NCBI GenBank assembly: GCA_016868105.1
Contig: VGIA01000013.1
Coordinates: 1-36,988 of the forward strand
Reading direction: 5' to 3'
From: Betaproteobacteria bacterium
GTDB taxonomy: Bacteria > Pseudomonadota > Gammaproteobacteria > Burkholderiales > SG8-39
DNA: 36,988 nucleotides
Below the pieces are notes generated by a model, which was given only the letters and a program-made list of their open reading frames with translations, did no database searches and was not told the origin of the DNA. This document shows positions 1-8,987 of the stretch, one piece after another; positions within the stretch are counted from its first letter, which is position 1; the number at the start of each line of letters is the position of its first letter. The position numbers were made by a program, and so were the translations under genes.

Positions 1-508
1 CCGCCGGCATCTCGTACCAGGTGCGCGGCGGCTTGTCGGGGTCCTGCTTCGCCTCGCGAAACGCGGTCTTGTTGTAGAACAGGATCGGCGTCGAGACGTT
101 GAACGGCAGTCCGAGCAGCCGCCCGGCATCGTCGGAAAAGTAGCTCGCCACCGCCGGCAGGTAGGCCTTCGGGTCCAGCCGCTCGCCCGCCCCGGCCATC
201 ACCTGCCACAGCGGCCGGTAGGCGCCCCTGGCCGCCATCAGGTGCGCGGTGCCCAGCTCGTAGACCTGCACGATGTCCGGGCCGCTGCCGGCTTGCTGCG
301 CCTTGATCGCCTCGATCAGGCTGCTCTCGTAGCCGCCCTTGTGTTCCTCTACGACCCGGTAGTCTTTCTGCGATTCGTTGAAGCGCTGCACCAGCGACTG
401 CAGCACCTCGCCCTGCTCGCCGCTCGTGGAGTGCCACAGGTGGATCTGCGTCTGCGCCTGCGCGGCGCAGGAGAAGGTGACGAGGAGCACAGCAAGGCGC
501 CGGCGCAT
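1..508 (-). CDS. ugpB: sn-glycerol-3-phosphate-type ABC transporter substrate-binding protein, N-terminal part
   Basis: Periplasmic binding protein of the UgpB family, which delivers glycerol-3-phosphate or glycerophosphodiesters to the UgpAEC importer. About 169 residues are visible; the C-terminal part lies outside the window. The N-terminus (MRRRLAVLLV then TFSCAAQA) is a typical signal peptide with an A-Q-A cleavage site near residue 18. The mature part starts IHLWHSTSGEQGEVLQ, followed by SGPDIVQVYELGT and LPFNVSTPILFYNKT, all characteristic of extracellular solute-binding family 1 and close to UgpB. The ATG has no Shine-Dalgarno sequence; a TACAAT hexamer lies 8 bases upstream. It is divergent from the amidase, with only about 25 bases between starts. 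The family call is strong; the exact substrate is inferred. Confidence 0.8.
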   Translation of the reverse strand, partial: MRRRLAVLLVTFSCAAQAQTQIHLWHSTSGEQGEVLQSLVQRFNESQKDYRVVEEHKGGYESSLIEAIKAQQAGSGPDIVQVYELGTAHLMAARGAYRPLWQVMAGAGERLDPKAYLPAVASYFSDDAGRLLGLPFNVSTPILFYNKTAFREAKQDPDKPPRTWYEMPA

Positions 509-516
509 GGGGGCGC

Positions 517-522
517 ATTGTA
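517..522 (-). promoter_or_regulatory. -10-like hexamer TACAAT before ugpB
   Basis: TACAAT on the minus strand, 8 bases before the ugpB ATG. A transcript from it would have almost no 5' leader, in keeping with the missing Shine-Dalgarno sequence. No clear -35 box is seen. Confidence 0.4.
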
Positions 523-526
523 AGAT
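521..526 (+). promoter_or_regulatory. -10-like hexamer TAAGAT before the amidase
   Basis: TAAGAT on the plus strand, 7 bases before the ATG at 534. It overlaps by two bases the opposing TACAAT box of ugpB, so the two divergent genes may share one melting region. No good -35 is visible. Confidence 0.35.
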
Positions 527-533
527 GCCGTGT

Positions 534-1946
534 ATGACCGCCCCACAGGATTTCACCGCCGCCGACATTGCATTGCAATATGCCGCCGGCGCGCTGTCGC
601 CGGTCGAGCTCACCCAGGCCTGCCTCGCGCGCATCGCGGCTTGCGAACCGAAGCTGAACGCGATGTACCGGGTGGGCCGCGACGGCGCGCTCGCCGCCGC
701 GCGGGCCGCCGAGGCCCGCTGGCGCGCGAAGCGCCCGCTGTCGCCGCTGGACGGCGTACCGGTCACGATCAAGGAGAACATCTATACCAAGGGCGATCCC
801 GCGCCCATCGGCACCCGGGCGAACGATGACGCGGCGCCACAGCCGGCCGATGCGCCGCCCGCGGCGCGCCTGCGCGAAGCCGGCTGCGTGATCCTGGGCA
901 AGACCACGATGCCGGACTTCGGCATGCTGTCCTCGGGGCTGTCCAGCATCCACGGCATCACGCGCAATCCCTGGGACACGGCGTGCAATACCTCGGGCTC
1001 CAGCTCCGGTGCCGGCGCCGCGGCCGCCGCCGGCTACGCGCCGCTGCACCTCGGCACCGATATCGGCGGCTCGGTGCGCCTGCCCGCGACGCACTGCGGC
1101 ATCTTCGCGCTCAAGCCGTCGCTCGGCCGCGTGCCGGTGTATCCGCCCTACATCGGCCGCGTCACCGGACCGATGACGCGCGAGGTCGCGGCGAGCGCGG
1201 CGCTGATGAATCTGCTGTCGAAGCCCGACGCGCGCGACTTCATGAGCCTGCCGTACCAGGAGGTCGACTACACCAAGCTGGACGGGCTGGAGCCCAAGCA
1301 GCTCAGGATCGGCCTGCTGCCGGACATGGGCGCCGGGCTGGCGCCGCATCCGGAGATCGTAGCCGCGGCGAAGGCCGCGGCAAGGGCACTGGAATCCGCG
1401 GGCGCGGCGGTCGAGGAAATGAAGTCCTTCCTGACCCCGGAGCTGCTCGATGGCATGTCGCGCTTCTTCGAGGCGCGCTCCTGCAACGACTTCGTGGCCC
1501 TGCCGGCGGCGAAGCAGGCCAAGGTCCTCCCATTCATCGCTGAGTGGTGCACCTGGCGGGCGAAAGGCTTCAGCGGCCGCGAGGTCATGGCGGCCTACAA
1601 CGCCTACGTGACGCTGCGCGAGGTCACCGTCCGGGAAACCTCGCCGTACGACTTCGTCCTCTCGCCCACCTCGCCCATCCTGCCCTACGAGGCGGAGCTG
1701 CCGGCGCCGGGCAACGATCCGCACAACGCGCTGCCGCATATTGCATTCACGGTGCCGTACAACATGTCCGAGCAGCCGGCGGCGTCGCTCAACTGGACCT
1801 TCAGCGCCGCCGGGTTGCCGATCGGCGTGCAGGTGATCGGGCGGCGCTTCGACGATCTCGGGGTGCTGAGGCTGTCGGCGTGGCTGGAGAGGGCACGGCC
1901 AGCGCAGAAGGACTGGCCGGCGGCCTGGGCGACGGGCCCGGTGTAA
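534..1946 (+). CDS. Amidase (amidase-signature family)
   Basis: Cytoplasmic amidohydrolase of the amidase-signature family, cleaving a C-N amide bond; the substrate cannot be read from sequence. It is 470 residues, the usual length. The Ser-cisSer-Lys centre is visible: Lys in DGVPVTIKEN, the Ser/Gly-rich segment NTSGSSSGAGAAAAAG, and the nucleophile region GTDIGGSVRLPA. The ATG at 534 (MTAPQDF) is preferred because a -10-like TAAGAT lies 7 bases before it; an in-frame ATG at 525 would add three residues. Neither has a Shine-Dalgarno sequence. It is convergent with the M81 peptidase gene, 24 bases between stops. Together with the peptide ABC importer beyond, this suggests use of imported amides or peptides. 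GatA is less likely because no gatB or gatC is nearby. Confidence 0.88.
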   Translation: MTAPQDFTAADIALQYAAGALSPVELTQACLARIAACEPKLNAMYRVGRDGALAAARAAEARWRAKRPLSPLDGVPVTIKENIYTKGDPAPIGTRANDDAAPQPADAPPAARLREAGCVILGKTTMPDFGMLSSGLSSIHGITRNPWDTACNTSGSSSGAGAAAAAGYAPLHLGTDIGGSVRLPATHCGIFALKPSLGRVPVYPPYIGRVTGPMTREVAASAALMNLLSKPDARDFMSLPYQEVDYTKLDGLEPKQLRIGLLPDMGAGLAPHPEIVAAAKAAARALESAGAAVEEMKSFLTPELLDGMSRFFEARSCNDFVALPAAKQAKVLPFIAEWCTWRAKGFSGREVMAAYNAYVTLREVTVRETSPYDFVLSPTSPILPYEAELPAPGNDPHNALPHIAFTVPYNMSEQPAASLNWTFSAAGLPIGVQVIGRRFDDLGVLRLSAWLERARPAQKDWPAAWATGPV

Positions 1947-1970
1947 CCGATCGTTACTTCGGCCGCGCCC

Positions 1971-3476
1971 TTAGCCCCCGAACGCCGGCCCCAGCGGCCG
2001 CAACCGCAGCCCCTTGCGCAGCTTCTTCCACGGAAACTGCGCCGGATCGGCCAGCGCCGGACCGGGGGATCTTGCCACCAGCACCTCGCGCGCGATCGGC
2101 TCGAAGTCGGCGCGGAAATGCACCGAACTCTTCAGCACCATCATGCGCTCGCGCACGGGCTCCACGCCCAGGTGGCGGAACATTTCCTTGTCCGCCGCCT
2201 GGCACTTCCGCGAGGCGAGCACCACGCGCACCCCGGGCGCCGCCTTGCTCCGGAGCAGGGCCATCGGGCCCAGCGTCATGCGAAAGCCCTTGAACATCGG
2301 CCCGGTGCAGGTGAACTGGCCGTCGCCCAGGCGCTCCACCGTGAACTCGCCCGAGAACGGCGCATCGCCGGGGATGCGCGACCGGCCGCCCAGCGCGAAC
2401 GCCAGCGTCGCGCCCTGCCCCGCCTCGTGCGCGCGCCTGGCCGACTCCGGGTCGATCAGCATGCCCAGCGTCGCCTCGGTGGCGCGCTGGCGCACCAGCG
2501 CCGCGAGCATGCCGGTGGTGTCGCCGTTGCCGCCGGCGCCGGGATTGTCCTGCGTGTCGGCGATCACCACCGGCTTGCCGGGCTCGCCGCGCGCGCGCGC
2601 GCGCTGCACCGCTTCATCGGGCGAATGCAGCTCCAGGGCGAAATCCTTCTCGGCATCGGCCACCGCGCCGCGCAGCTGCTCCACCGCCGCGGACACTTTC
2701 GCCGCATCCGCGCCGTAGCCGAACACCGTCATGCCGCACTCCTCGAAATCGGCCATCGGGAAGCCGGGCATGAAGCTGAGCATCGCTGCGCTCGAGTGCT
2801 CCAGGCGCTCCAGCATTGCGTAGATGCCCCTGCAGGGCTCGATGAAGGAGCACTGCGAGGGCAGACCGGTGAGAAAGTCGAGGGCGGCGTAGGCCTGCGC
2901 CGGCCGCGTGCCGGTCTGCAGCATGGTGTCCAGCAGCCGCGCGGCGCGCGCGCCAGTGTCGGCCATGTCGACGTGCGGGTAAGTGCGGTAGCCCACCAGC
3001 GCGTCGGCCTGCGCCACCATGGCGCGGGTGACGTTGCCGTGCAGGTCGAGGCTCGCCACCAGCGGCACACGCGCCCCGATCACCTCGCGCACGCGGCGCA
3101 GAATCTCGCCTTCGCCGTCTTCGTAGTCCTCCGACACCATGGCGCCGTGCAGGTCGAGGTAGACGCCCTCCACCGGCAGCAGCGCCTTCAGGCGCGCCAC
3201 CATCTCCCCCAGGATGCGCTCGAAGGCCTCGCGGGTGACGTGCGCCGAGGGGCTGGCCGCGGCCCAAGCGGTGCCCACCAGCGAATGCCCGGCGGCGCGC
3301 AGCGCCTGCACCGCGCCCTGCGCCGGGATGTTCGCCCCCTCCAGGGCACCGAAGATGGGCTCGCCGTACTTGACGCCGGGCCAGCCGCCCCCGGCCTCGA
3401 ACTGGGCATAGTCGGCCTTCGAGGGGGCGAAGGTGTTGGTCTCGTGCTGGAAGCCGCCGATTGCAATGCGCGCCAT
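1971..3476 (-). CDS. M81 family metallopeptidase (MlrC-like)
   Basis: Member of peptidase family M81, whose best-known member MlrC (microcystinase C) cleaves linear microcystin peptides; most members have unknown substrates. It is 501 residues. Visible family features are FQHETNTF at 9-16, a DLHGAM block (His110), SLDLHGN (Asp144, His146) and YPHVDM (His168), which are the likely zinc ligands, and a second-domain motif DTQDNPGAGGNGDTTG. The start at 3476 is chosen because GAGGGAGA lies just upstream and the product opens directly with MARIAIGGFQHE; a longer in-frame start at 3548 adds only low-complexity residues. There is no signal peptide, so it is cytoplasmic. It is divergent from the ABC importer gene set, suggesting it processes what that importer brings in. 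Confidence 0.88.
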   Translation of the reverse strand: MARIAIGGFQHETNTFAPSKADYAQFEAGGGWPGVKYGEPIFGALEGANIPAQGAVQALRAAGHSLVGTAWAAASPSAHVTREAFERILGEMVARLKALLPVEGVYLDLHGAMVSEDYEDGEGEILRRVREVIGARVPLVASLDLHGNVTRAMVAQADALVGYRTYPHVDMADTGARAARLLDTMLQTGTRPAQAYAALDFLTGLPSQCSFIEPCRGIYAMLERLEHSSAAMLSFMPGFPMADFEECGMTVFGYGADAAKVSAAVEQLRGAVADAEKDFALELHSPDEAVQRARARGEPGKPVVIADTQDNPGAGGNGDTTGMLAALVRQRATEATLGMLIDPESARRAHEAGQGATLAFALGGRSRIPGDAPFSGEFTVERLGDGQFTCTGPMFKGFRMTLGPMALLRSKAAPGVRVVLASRKCQAADKEMFRHLGVEPVRERMMVLKSSVHFRADFEPIAREVLVARSPGPALADPAQFPWKKLRKGLRLRPLGPAFGG

Positions 3477-3633
3477 GCCGTCTCCCTCAGGAACTCGCCC
3501 CGCGAGGGTAAGTGGGAGAGGCGGACCTCGCAAGGCCCGCGCGCGCATGCCGGCCGCTTCGCGCCTTGCCCGGTCCCCGACTTTGGGCTATCTTGGGCCG
3601 CCCGTCCCGTCCCTTGCTTGGAGGAGCTGAACC

Positions 3634-5211
3634 ATGAACCTGAAACGGACTCTGGTCGCAGTTGGAATCGCCGCCGCATCCAGCGCGCCGATAGCGCTGG
3701 CGCAGGCCCAGACGGTCCTGACTGTCGTGCCGCACTCAAACCTGGCGATCCTGGATCCGATCTGGACCACCGCCTACATGAGCCGCAACCACGGCTACAT
3801 GATCTACGACACGCTCTTTGGCACCGACGAGAACAGCAAGATCCAGCCGCAGATGGTGGACACCTGGACGGTATCGGCCGACAAGAGGGTCTACGACTTC
3901 AAGCTGCGCGCGGGGCTGGAGTGGCATGACGGGGCGCCGGTCACCGGCGAGGACGTCGCCGCGTCGCTCGCGCGCTGGGGCAAGCGCGACGCCATGGGCG
4001 GGGCGCTGATGACCTTCGTCGACAAGATCGAGGCGGTCGGCAAGGACGGCTTTCGCATCACGCTGAAGGAGCCGGCGGGCTTCGTGATCGAAGCGCTCGG
4101 CAAGCCCTCGTCGAACGTTCCGTTCATCATGCCCAAGCGCATCGCCGAGACCCCCCCGGACAAGCAGATCGCCGAGTACATCGGTTCCGGCCCCTATGTG
4201 TTCCAGAAGGACGAGTTTAAGCCCGGCGACAAGGCCGTCTACACCAAGTTCACCAAGTACGTGCCGCGCAAGGAGACGGCCTCGGGGACCGCGGGCGGCA
4301 AGCGGGTCCACGTCGACAAGGTGGTGTGGAACCTGGCGCTGCGCGACTACCAGGCGCAGGTGAACGCGCTGATCAAGGGCGAGGTCGACATCATCGAGAA
4401 CGTGCCCTTCCAGCACTACGAGACGCTGGTCAAGGACCCGAACGTCGAGGTGCGCAAGACCAAGATCGGCCTGCAGTACATGTGCCGCTTCAACCACCTG
4501 CACCCGCCGTTCAACAACGTGAAGGTGCGCCAGGCGGTGCTCGCCTCCTTCAACCAGCGGCCCTTCCTGCAGGCGCAGGTCGGCGTGGCGGACCTGTACA
4601 AGCCCTGCCCGTCGATGTTCACCTGCGGCACGCCCTACGGCGTTGCCACCGGCAGCGACATCCAGTCCAAGGGCAGCATGAAGCAGGCGCAGGACCTGCT
4701 CAAGGCCTCGGGCTACGACGGCACCCCGGTCGTCATCATGAAGCCGACGGACCTCTCCTCGATCGACAAGCTCCCCGAGGTCGCCGCGCAGCTGATGCGC
4801 CAGGCCGGCCTCAAGGTCGACCTGCAGGCGATGGACTGGCAGACGCTGGTGTCGCGGCGGGCGAAGAAGGACGCGCCCAAGGACGGCGGCTGGAACATGT
4901 TCTGCACCGCCTGGGTGTCGCCGGACATCGACAACCCGGTGAACAACGCGGCCCTGCCCGCGCGCGGCGCATCCACGCCCTGGTTCGGCTGGCCCGAGGA
5001 CGCCAAGCTGGAGGAACTGCGCAGGGCATTCATGATGGAGACCGACGAGAAGAAGAAGATCGCCATGGCCGGCGCGGTTCAGGCCCGCGCCTTCGAAGTC
5101 GCCACCCACGCCCCGGTGGGGGAATTCACCCAGCCGCTCGCGGGCCGCAAGACGATCAAGGGCTGGATGACGCACGGACTGGCGCACACGTACTGGAACA
5201 TCAGCAAGTGA
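3634..5211 (+). CDS. Peptide-type ABC transporter substrate-binding protein
   Basis: Periplasmic binding protein of the SBP_bac_5 family (DppA/OppA/GsiB group), 525 residues. The signal peptide (MNLKRTLVAVGIAAASSAPIALAQA) has good A-x-A cleavage choices at about residues 23-25. Family features are the entry segment VPHSNLAILDPIWTT, YDTLFGTDENSKIQPQMVDTW, and the DFKLRAGLEWHDGAPVTGEDV block. A strong GGAGGAGCT Shine-Dalgarno sequence precedes the ATG. It is the first gene of a four-gene importer operon and is separated from the first permease by 117 bases holding a GC-rich hairpin. The ligand may be a peptide, opine, glutathione-like or other amide compound; the adjacent hydrolases point to an amide-containing one, by inference. 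Confidence 0.92.
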   Translation: MNLKRTLVAVGIAAASSAPIALAQAQTVLTVVPHSNLAILDPIWTTAYMSRNHGYMIYDTLFGTDENSKIQPQMVDTWTVSADKRVYDFKLRAGLEWHDGAPVTGEDVAASLARWGKRDAMGGALMTFVDKIEAVGKDGFRITLKEPAGFVIEALGKPSSNVPFIMPKRIAETPPDKQIAEYIGSGPYVFQKDEFKPGDKAVYTKFTKYVPRKETASGTAGGKRVHVDKVVWNLALRDYQAQVNALIKGEVDIIENVPFQHYETLVKDPNVEVRKTKIGLQYMCRFNHLHPPFNNVKVRQAVLASFNQRPFLQAQVGVADLYKPCPSMFTCGTPYGVATGSDIQSKGSMKQAQDLLKASGYDGTPVVIMKPTDLSSIDKLPEVAAQLMRQAGLKVDLQAMDWQTLVSRRAKKDAPKDGGWNMFCTAWVSPDIDNPVNNAALPARGASTPWFGWPEDAKLEELRRAFMMETDEKKKIAMAGAVQARAFEVATHAPVGEFTQPLAGRKTIKGWMTHGLAHTYWNISK

Positions 5212-5217
5212 GCAACC

Positions 5218-5254
5218 CCCGCGCGCGCGGAAGGCGACCCGCCCTCCGCGCGGG
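5218..5254 (+). repeat. GC-rich inverted repeat between binding protein and permease genes
   Basis: CCCGCGCG (5218-5225) and CGCGCGGG (5247-5254) form a perfect 8-bp stem with a 21-base loop, seven bases after the binding-protein stop. There is no T-run, so it is not an intrinsic terminator. In many ABC importer operons a hairpin here protects the upstream message and helps raise binding-protein levels over permeases; that role is inferred. Confidence 0.35.
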
Positions 5255-5328
5255 CGGAATGCGGTTTCGGCGCATGATGCCGGCGTGATGCCGCGCGCCG
5301 GGCGCCGCCCCTCAGCGTACTGATCCCG

Positions 5329-6270
5329 ATGTATCCATTCATCGCACGCCGCCTGCTGGCGACGATCCCGGTCCTCGTGATCGTGGCGGTGCTCGTGTTT
5401 CTGCTGCTTCGCATCACGCCGGGGGACCCGGCGGCGATCCTCGCCGGGGATGCGGCGAGCACCGAGCAGATCGAGGGCATCCGCAAGACCCTCGGGCTGG
5501 ACCAGCCGCTGCCGGTGCAGTTCGGCATCTGGGCGCTGCAGATGGTGCAGGGCGACCTCGGCGAGTCGTATTACTACAAGGTGCGCGTCACCCAGCTGAT
5601 CGCGCAGCGCATCGAGGCGACCTTCTCGCTCGCGCTGGTCACCATCGTCGTGGCGGTGCTGATCTCGGTGCCGCTGGGCGTGATCGCCGCGTGGCGCTTC
5701 GGCGGCTGGTTCGACCGTTTCCTGATGGGCTTTTCCGTGTTCGGCTTCTCGGTGCCGGTGTTCATCGTCGGCTACCTGCTGGTCTGGCTGGTCTCGCTCA
5801 AGCTGGGCTGGCTGCCGGTGCAGGGGTACAAGCGAATCGACGCCGGACTCTGGCCCTGGATCCAGCACCTGGTGCTGCCCGCCATCACGCTGTCGGTGAT
5901 CTACATCGCCCTGATCGCCCGGGTGACGCGCGCCTCGGTGCTGGAGGCGCTCGGCGAGGACTACATCCGCACCGCGCGCGCCAAGGGGCTGCCCGAGTCC
6001 AAGGTGCTGGTCAAGCACGCGCTGGCGAACGCCGCGGTGCCCATCGCGACGGTGATCGGCATCGGCATCGCGCTGCTGATCGGCGGCGTGGTGGTGACCG
6101 AATCGGTCTACGCCATCCCCGGGCTCGGCCGCCTCACCGTGGACGCGGTGCTGGCGCGCGACTTCCCCACCATCCAGGGGCTGATCCTGTTCTTTTCCCT
6201 GATCTACGTCGGGGTCAACCTGCTGGTGGACCTCTCCTACGTGGTCTTCGACCCGCGCATCCGCTACTGA
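5329..6270 (+). CDS. ABC transporter permease, DppB/GsiC type
   Basis: First inner-membrane subunit of the peptide-type importer, 313 residues. It starts MYPFIARRLLATIPVL with a first membrane helix of the BPD_transp_1 N-terminal type, then RITPGDPAAILAG and LGLDQPLPVQF, all standard for DppB-like permeases. The EAA loop that contacts the ATPase is EALGEDYIRTARAKGLPESKV, and the protein ends VFDPRIRY as is typical. About six membrane helices are apparent. No clear Shine-Dalgarno sequence precedes the ATG. The next permease starts 7 bases after the stop, so the pair is translationally close. Confidence 0.93.
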   Translation: MYPFIARRLLATIPVLVIVAVLVFLLLRITPGDPAAILAGDAASTEQIEGIRKTLGLDQPLPVQFGIWALQMVQGDLGESYYYKVRVTQLIAQRIEATFSLALVTIVVAVLISVPLGVIAAWRFGGWFDRFLMGFSVFGFSVPVFIVGYLLVWLVSLKLGWLPVQGYKRIDAGLWPWIQHLVLPAITLSVIYIALIARVTRASVLEALGEDYIRTARAKGLPESKVLVKHALANAAVPIATVIGIGIALLIGGVVVTESVYAIPGLGRLTVDAVLARDFPTIQGLILFFSLIYVGVNLLVDLSYVVFDPRIRY

Positions 6271-6277
6271 CCCCGCC

Positions 6278-7216
6278 ATGGCCGCCACCGACGCAGACCG
6301 GTACGCCGCCCTCTCGGTGGAATCGGCGGACGTTCGGCCGCAGGAGACCGCCTGGCAGCGCGTGCGCCGCAACCTGTCGGTGCGCATCGGTGGGGTGGTC
6401 CTCGTGCTGCTGCTCGCGGTGGCCGCGCTTGCGCCCTGGCTCGGCACCGTCGACCCGACCATGTTCGATGCGGGCAGCCGCGACCTGCCCCCCGGCGCGA
6501 AGGGCGAGATGCTCACGCTGGATGGCGAGGTCATCAAGCACCGGTTCCATTTCGGTTCGGACTCGCTCGGCCGCGACATCTACAGCCGCGTCATCTACGG
6601 CACGCGGGTGTCGCTGTTCGTCGGGGTGGTGGCGGCACTGGTGTCGCTCCTCCTTGGCGTGTTCTGCGGCCTCACCGCCGGCTACCTGCGCTGGCTCGAC
6701 GGCATCCTGATGCGCGTGATGGACGGCATCATGGCGATTCCCGCGATCCTGATCGCGATCGCCCTGGTCGCCATGTGGCGCGCGAGCCTGGTGACGGTGA
6801 TCATCGCCATCGCCATTCCCGAGATCCCGCGCGTCGCACGACTGGTGCGTTCGCTGGTGCTGACGATCCGCGAGGAACCGTACGTCGAGGCGGCGACCTC
6901 GCTGGGCACGCCGACCTGGAAGATCATGCTGGGCCATATCCTGCCCAACACCATCGCGCCGCTGGTGGTGATGGGCACCTTCATCGCCGCCTCGGCGATC
7001 CTGATCGAGGCGATCCTGTCGTTCCTCGGCGTCGGGCTGCCGCCCGACATCCCGACCTGGGGCAACATCATGGCCGAGGGCCGGATCGCGTTCGTCCAGT
7101 TCCCGCACAACATCTTCATCCCGGGCATCTTCCTCACCATCACGGTGCTGGCGGTGAACATCCTCGGCGACGGGCTGCGCGACACGCTCGACCCGAAGAT
7201 GGCGAAAAGGATCTAG
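6278..7216 (+). CDS. ABC transporter permease, DppC/GsiD type
   Basis: Second inner-membrane subunit, 312 residues, pairing with the DppB-type protein. A polar N-terminal tail of about 35 residues precedes the first helix (IGGVVLVLLLAVAALAPWLG). FGSDSLGRDIYSRVIYGTR is the family signature of DppC proteins. The EAA loop is EEPYVEAATSLGTPTWKIM and the end is DTLDPKMAKRI. An extra acidic/basic insert around residues 68-86 (PPGAKGEMLTLDGEVIKH) lies in the first periplasmic loop. The ATPase gene follows after 20 bases. Confidence 0.93.
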   Translation: MAATDADRYAALSVESADVRPQETAWQRVRRNLSVRIGGVVLVLLLAVAALAPWLGTVDPTMFDAGSRDLPPGAKGEMLTLDGEVIKHRFHFGSDSLGRDIYSRVIYGTRVSLFVGVVAALVSLLLGVFCGLTAGYLRWLDGILMRVMDGIMAIPAILIAIALVAMWRASLVTVIIAIAIPEIPRVARLVRSLVLTIREEPYVEAATSLGTPTWKIMLGHILPNTIAPLVVMGTFIAASAILIEAILSFLGVGLPPDIPTWGNIMAEGRIAFVQFPHNIFIPGIFLTITVLAVNILGDGLRDTLDPKMAKRI

Positions 7217-7236
7217 CCGGCGGACCGCCCGCGCGC

Positions 7237-8859
7237 ATGAGCGACGCCGACACGCCCGTGCTGGAGGTGCGCAACCTCACCGTTGCGCTGCCGGTGGACG
7301 GCGACCGCCGCAATGCGGTCTCCGGGGTCTCGTTCACGGTCATGCGCGGCGAAATCGTCTGCCTGGTCGGGGAATCGGGATCCGGGAAGTCGGTGATCGC
7401 GCAGGCCATCATGGGCCTGCTGCCGAAAACCCTGCCGGTGGCCTCGGGCGAGGTGCTGCTCGAAGGCGAGGACGTCACCAAGGTGCCGACCGAGCGCCTG
7501 CGCCAGCTGCGCTGCGCTTCGATGTCGATGATCTTCCAGGAGCCGATGACGGCGCTGAATCCCGTCATGACCTGCGGCGAGCAGATCGACGAGGTCCTGC
7601 GCGAGCACACCGCGCTCTCGCCGGCCGAGCGCCGCGCCAAGACGATCGACATCCTTACCGAAGTGGTCCTCCCCGACCCGGAGCGCATCGTCGGCTCGTA
7701 TCCGCACCAGCTCTCCGGCGGGCAGCGCCAGCGCATCATGATCGCGATGGCGCTGGTGCTCGAGCCGGCGCTGCTCATCGCCGACGAGCCGACCACGGCG
7801 CTCGATGTCACCACCCAGGCGCAGATCCTGGAACTGGTGCGCGACCTCCAGCTGCGCCGCGGCATGGGCGTGCTCTTCATCACGCATGATTTCGGCGTGG
7901 TCGCGGACGTCGCGCATCGCGTGGCGGTGCTGCGCCTGGGCAGGCTGGTCGAGATGGGCGACAAGAACACAGTGCTCAAGCATCCGCAGCATGAGTACAC
8001 CATCATGCTGATCGGCGCGGTGCCGACGCTCAATCCCCACGGCCGCGCTGTTGCGGCCGACGCGCCCCTGGTGCTGGAAACCCGCCGGCTCGCGAAAACC
8101 TACTCCGACGGCGGCTGGTTCTCGCGGCGCGGCGAGGTGCACGCGGCCGATGACGTCACCCTGGAGATCCGCCGCGGCCAGACGCTGGGCATCGTGGGGG
8201 AATCGGGCTCGGGAAAATCCACCGTGGCGCGCTGCATCGTGCGCCTGATCGATCCGACCCGCGGCGAGATCCGCATCCATGGCGAGGACATCGCGCGCAA
8301 GCCGCTGGGCGCGCTGCGCGACCTGCGGCGCAAGGTGCAGATCGTGTTCCAGGACCCGTACCGCTCGCTCAATCCGCGCCGCACCGTGGGCGAGGCGGTC
8401 ATCGAGGGCCCGCTCAACTACGGCTTGCCGCGCGCCGAGGCGCTCGAGCGGGCGCGCAAACTGATGGAACTGGTGCGCATGGACCCGGCGGTTCTGGAGC
8501 GCTATCCGCACCAGTTCTCCGGCGGCCAGCGCCAGCGCATCTGCATCGCGCGGGCCCTGGCCATGGAGCCCGAACTGCTGGTCGCCGACGAGGCCGTTTC
8601 GGCGCTGGACGTCTCGGTGCAGGCGCAGGTGCTTGCCCTGCTCGAGGAAATCCGCGAACGCTTCAACCTCGCGATGCTGTTCATCACGCACGACCTGCGC
8701 GTCGCCGCGCAGGTGTGCGACCGGGTTGCGGTCATGTCCGGGGGCAGGGTCGTCGAGTACGGCGAAGCCAACGAGGTTTTCCTTCGACCGACGCACGAGT
8801 ACACCAGGGCGCTCTTTGCCGCGGCGCCCGGGCGGGACTTCGTGTTTGGCGGCGGTTGA
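7237..8859 (+). CDS. Fused double ATP-binding subunit of peptide-type ABC importer (DppD-DppF fusion, GsiA-like)
   Basis: Cytoplasmic ATPase powering the importer, 540 residues with two complete ABC domains in one chain. Domain 1 has Walker A GESGSGKS at 45-52, signature LSGGQRQR at 159, and Walker B LLIADEPTTALD. Domain 2 has Walker A GESGSGKS at 321-328, signature FSGGQRQR at 427, and Walker B LLVADEAVSALD. The second Walker B carries DEAVSALD rather than the commoner DEPTSALD. Both halves keep the HD switch motif (FITHD). The fusion means no second ATPase gene is needed, as in GsiA (YliA). The ATG at 7237 (MSDADTPVLEVRNL) sits 20 bases after the permease stop. Confidence 0.94.
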   Translation: MSDADTPVLEVRNLTVALPVDGDRRNAVSGVSFTVMRGEIVCLVGESGSGKSVIAQAIMGLLPKTLPVASGEVLLEGEDVTKVPTERLRQLRCASMSMIFQEPMTALNPVMTCGEQIDEVLREHTALSPAERRAKTIDILTEVVLPDPERIVGSYPHQLSGGQRQRIMIAMALVLEPALLIADEPTTALDVTTQAQILELVRDLQLRRGMGVLFITHDFGVVADVAHRVAVLRLGRLVEMGDKNTVLKHPQHEYTIMLIGAVPTLNPHGRAVAADAPLVLETRRLAKTYSDGGWFSRRGEVHAADDVTLEIRRGQTLGIVGESGSGKSTVARCIVRLIDPTRGEIRIHGEDIARKPLGALRDLRRKVQIVFQDPYRSLNPRRTVGEAVIEGPLNYGLPRAEALERARKLMELVRMDPAVLERYPHQFSGGQRQRICIARALAMEPELLVADEAVSALDVSVQAQVLALLEEIRERFNLAMLFITHDLRVAAQVCDRVAVMSGGRVVEYGEANEVFLRPTHEYTRALFAAAPGRDFVFGGG

Positions 8860-8974
8860 GGCATGCCTGGATCGCCCAGGGACGTTCGCGACGGGTCGGT
8901 CGCTGCGCGGATCGCGGGGGATTGACCTGCGGACCGCGGCCGCCCCGGGCCGGCATTTGCGCTTCGGCTCCGCG

Positions 8975-8980
8975 TAAACT
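8975..8980 (+). promoter_or_regulatory. -10-like hexamer TAAACT before birA
   Basis: TAAACT lies 7 bases before the birA ATG, in the 128-base gap after the ABC operon. There is no Shine-Dalgarno sequence, so a near-leaderless transcript is possible. A -35 box is not evident. The rest of the 8860-8987 gap shows nothing recognisable. Confidence 0.35.
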
Positions 8981-8987
8981 GCACCCG

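Noticed and set aside
3736-6579. 947-codon minus-strand open frame opposite the ABC importer genes
   Set aside because: Low-complexity His/Asp/Arg/Gly-rich product with no domain; it is the antisense shadow of GC-rich codons in three well-supported genes.
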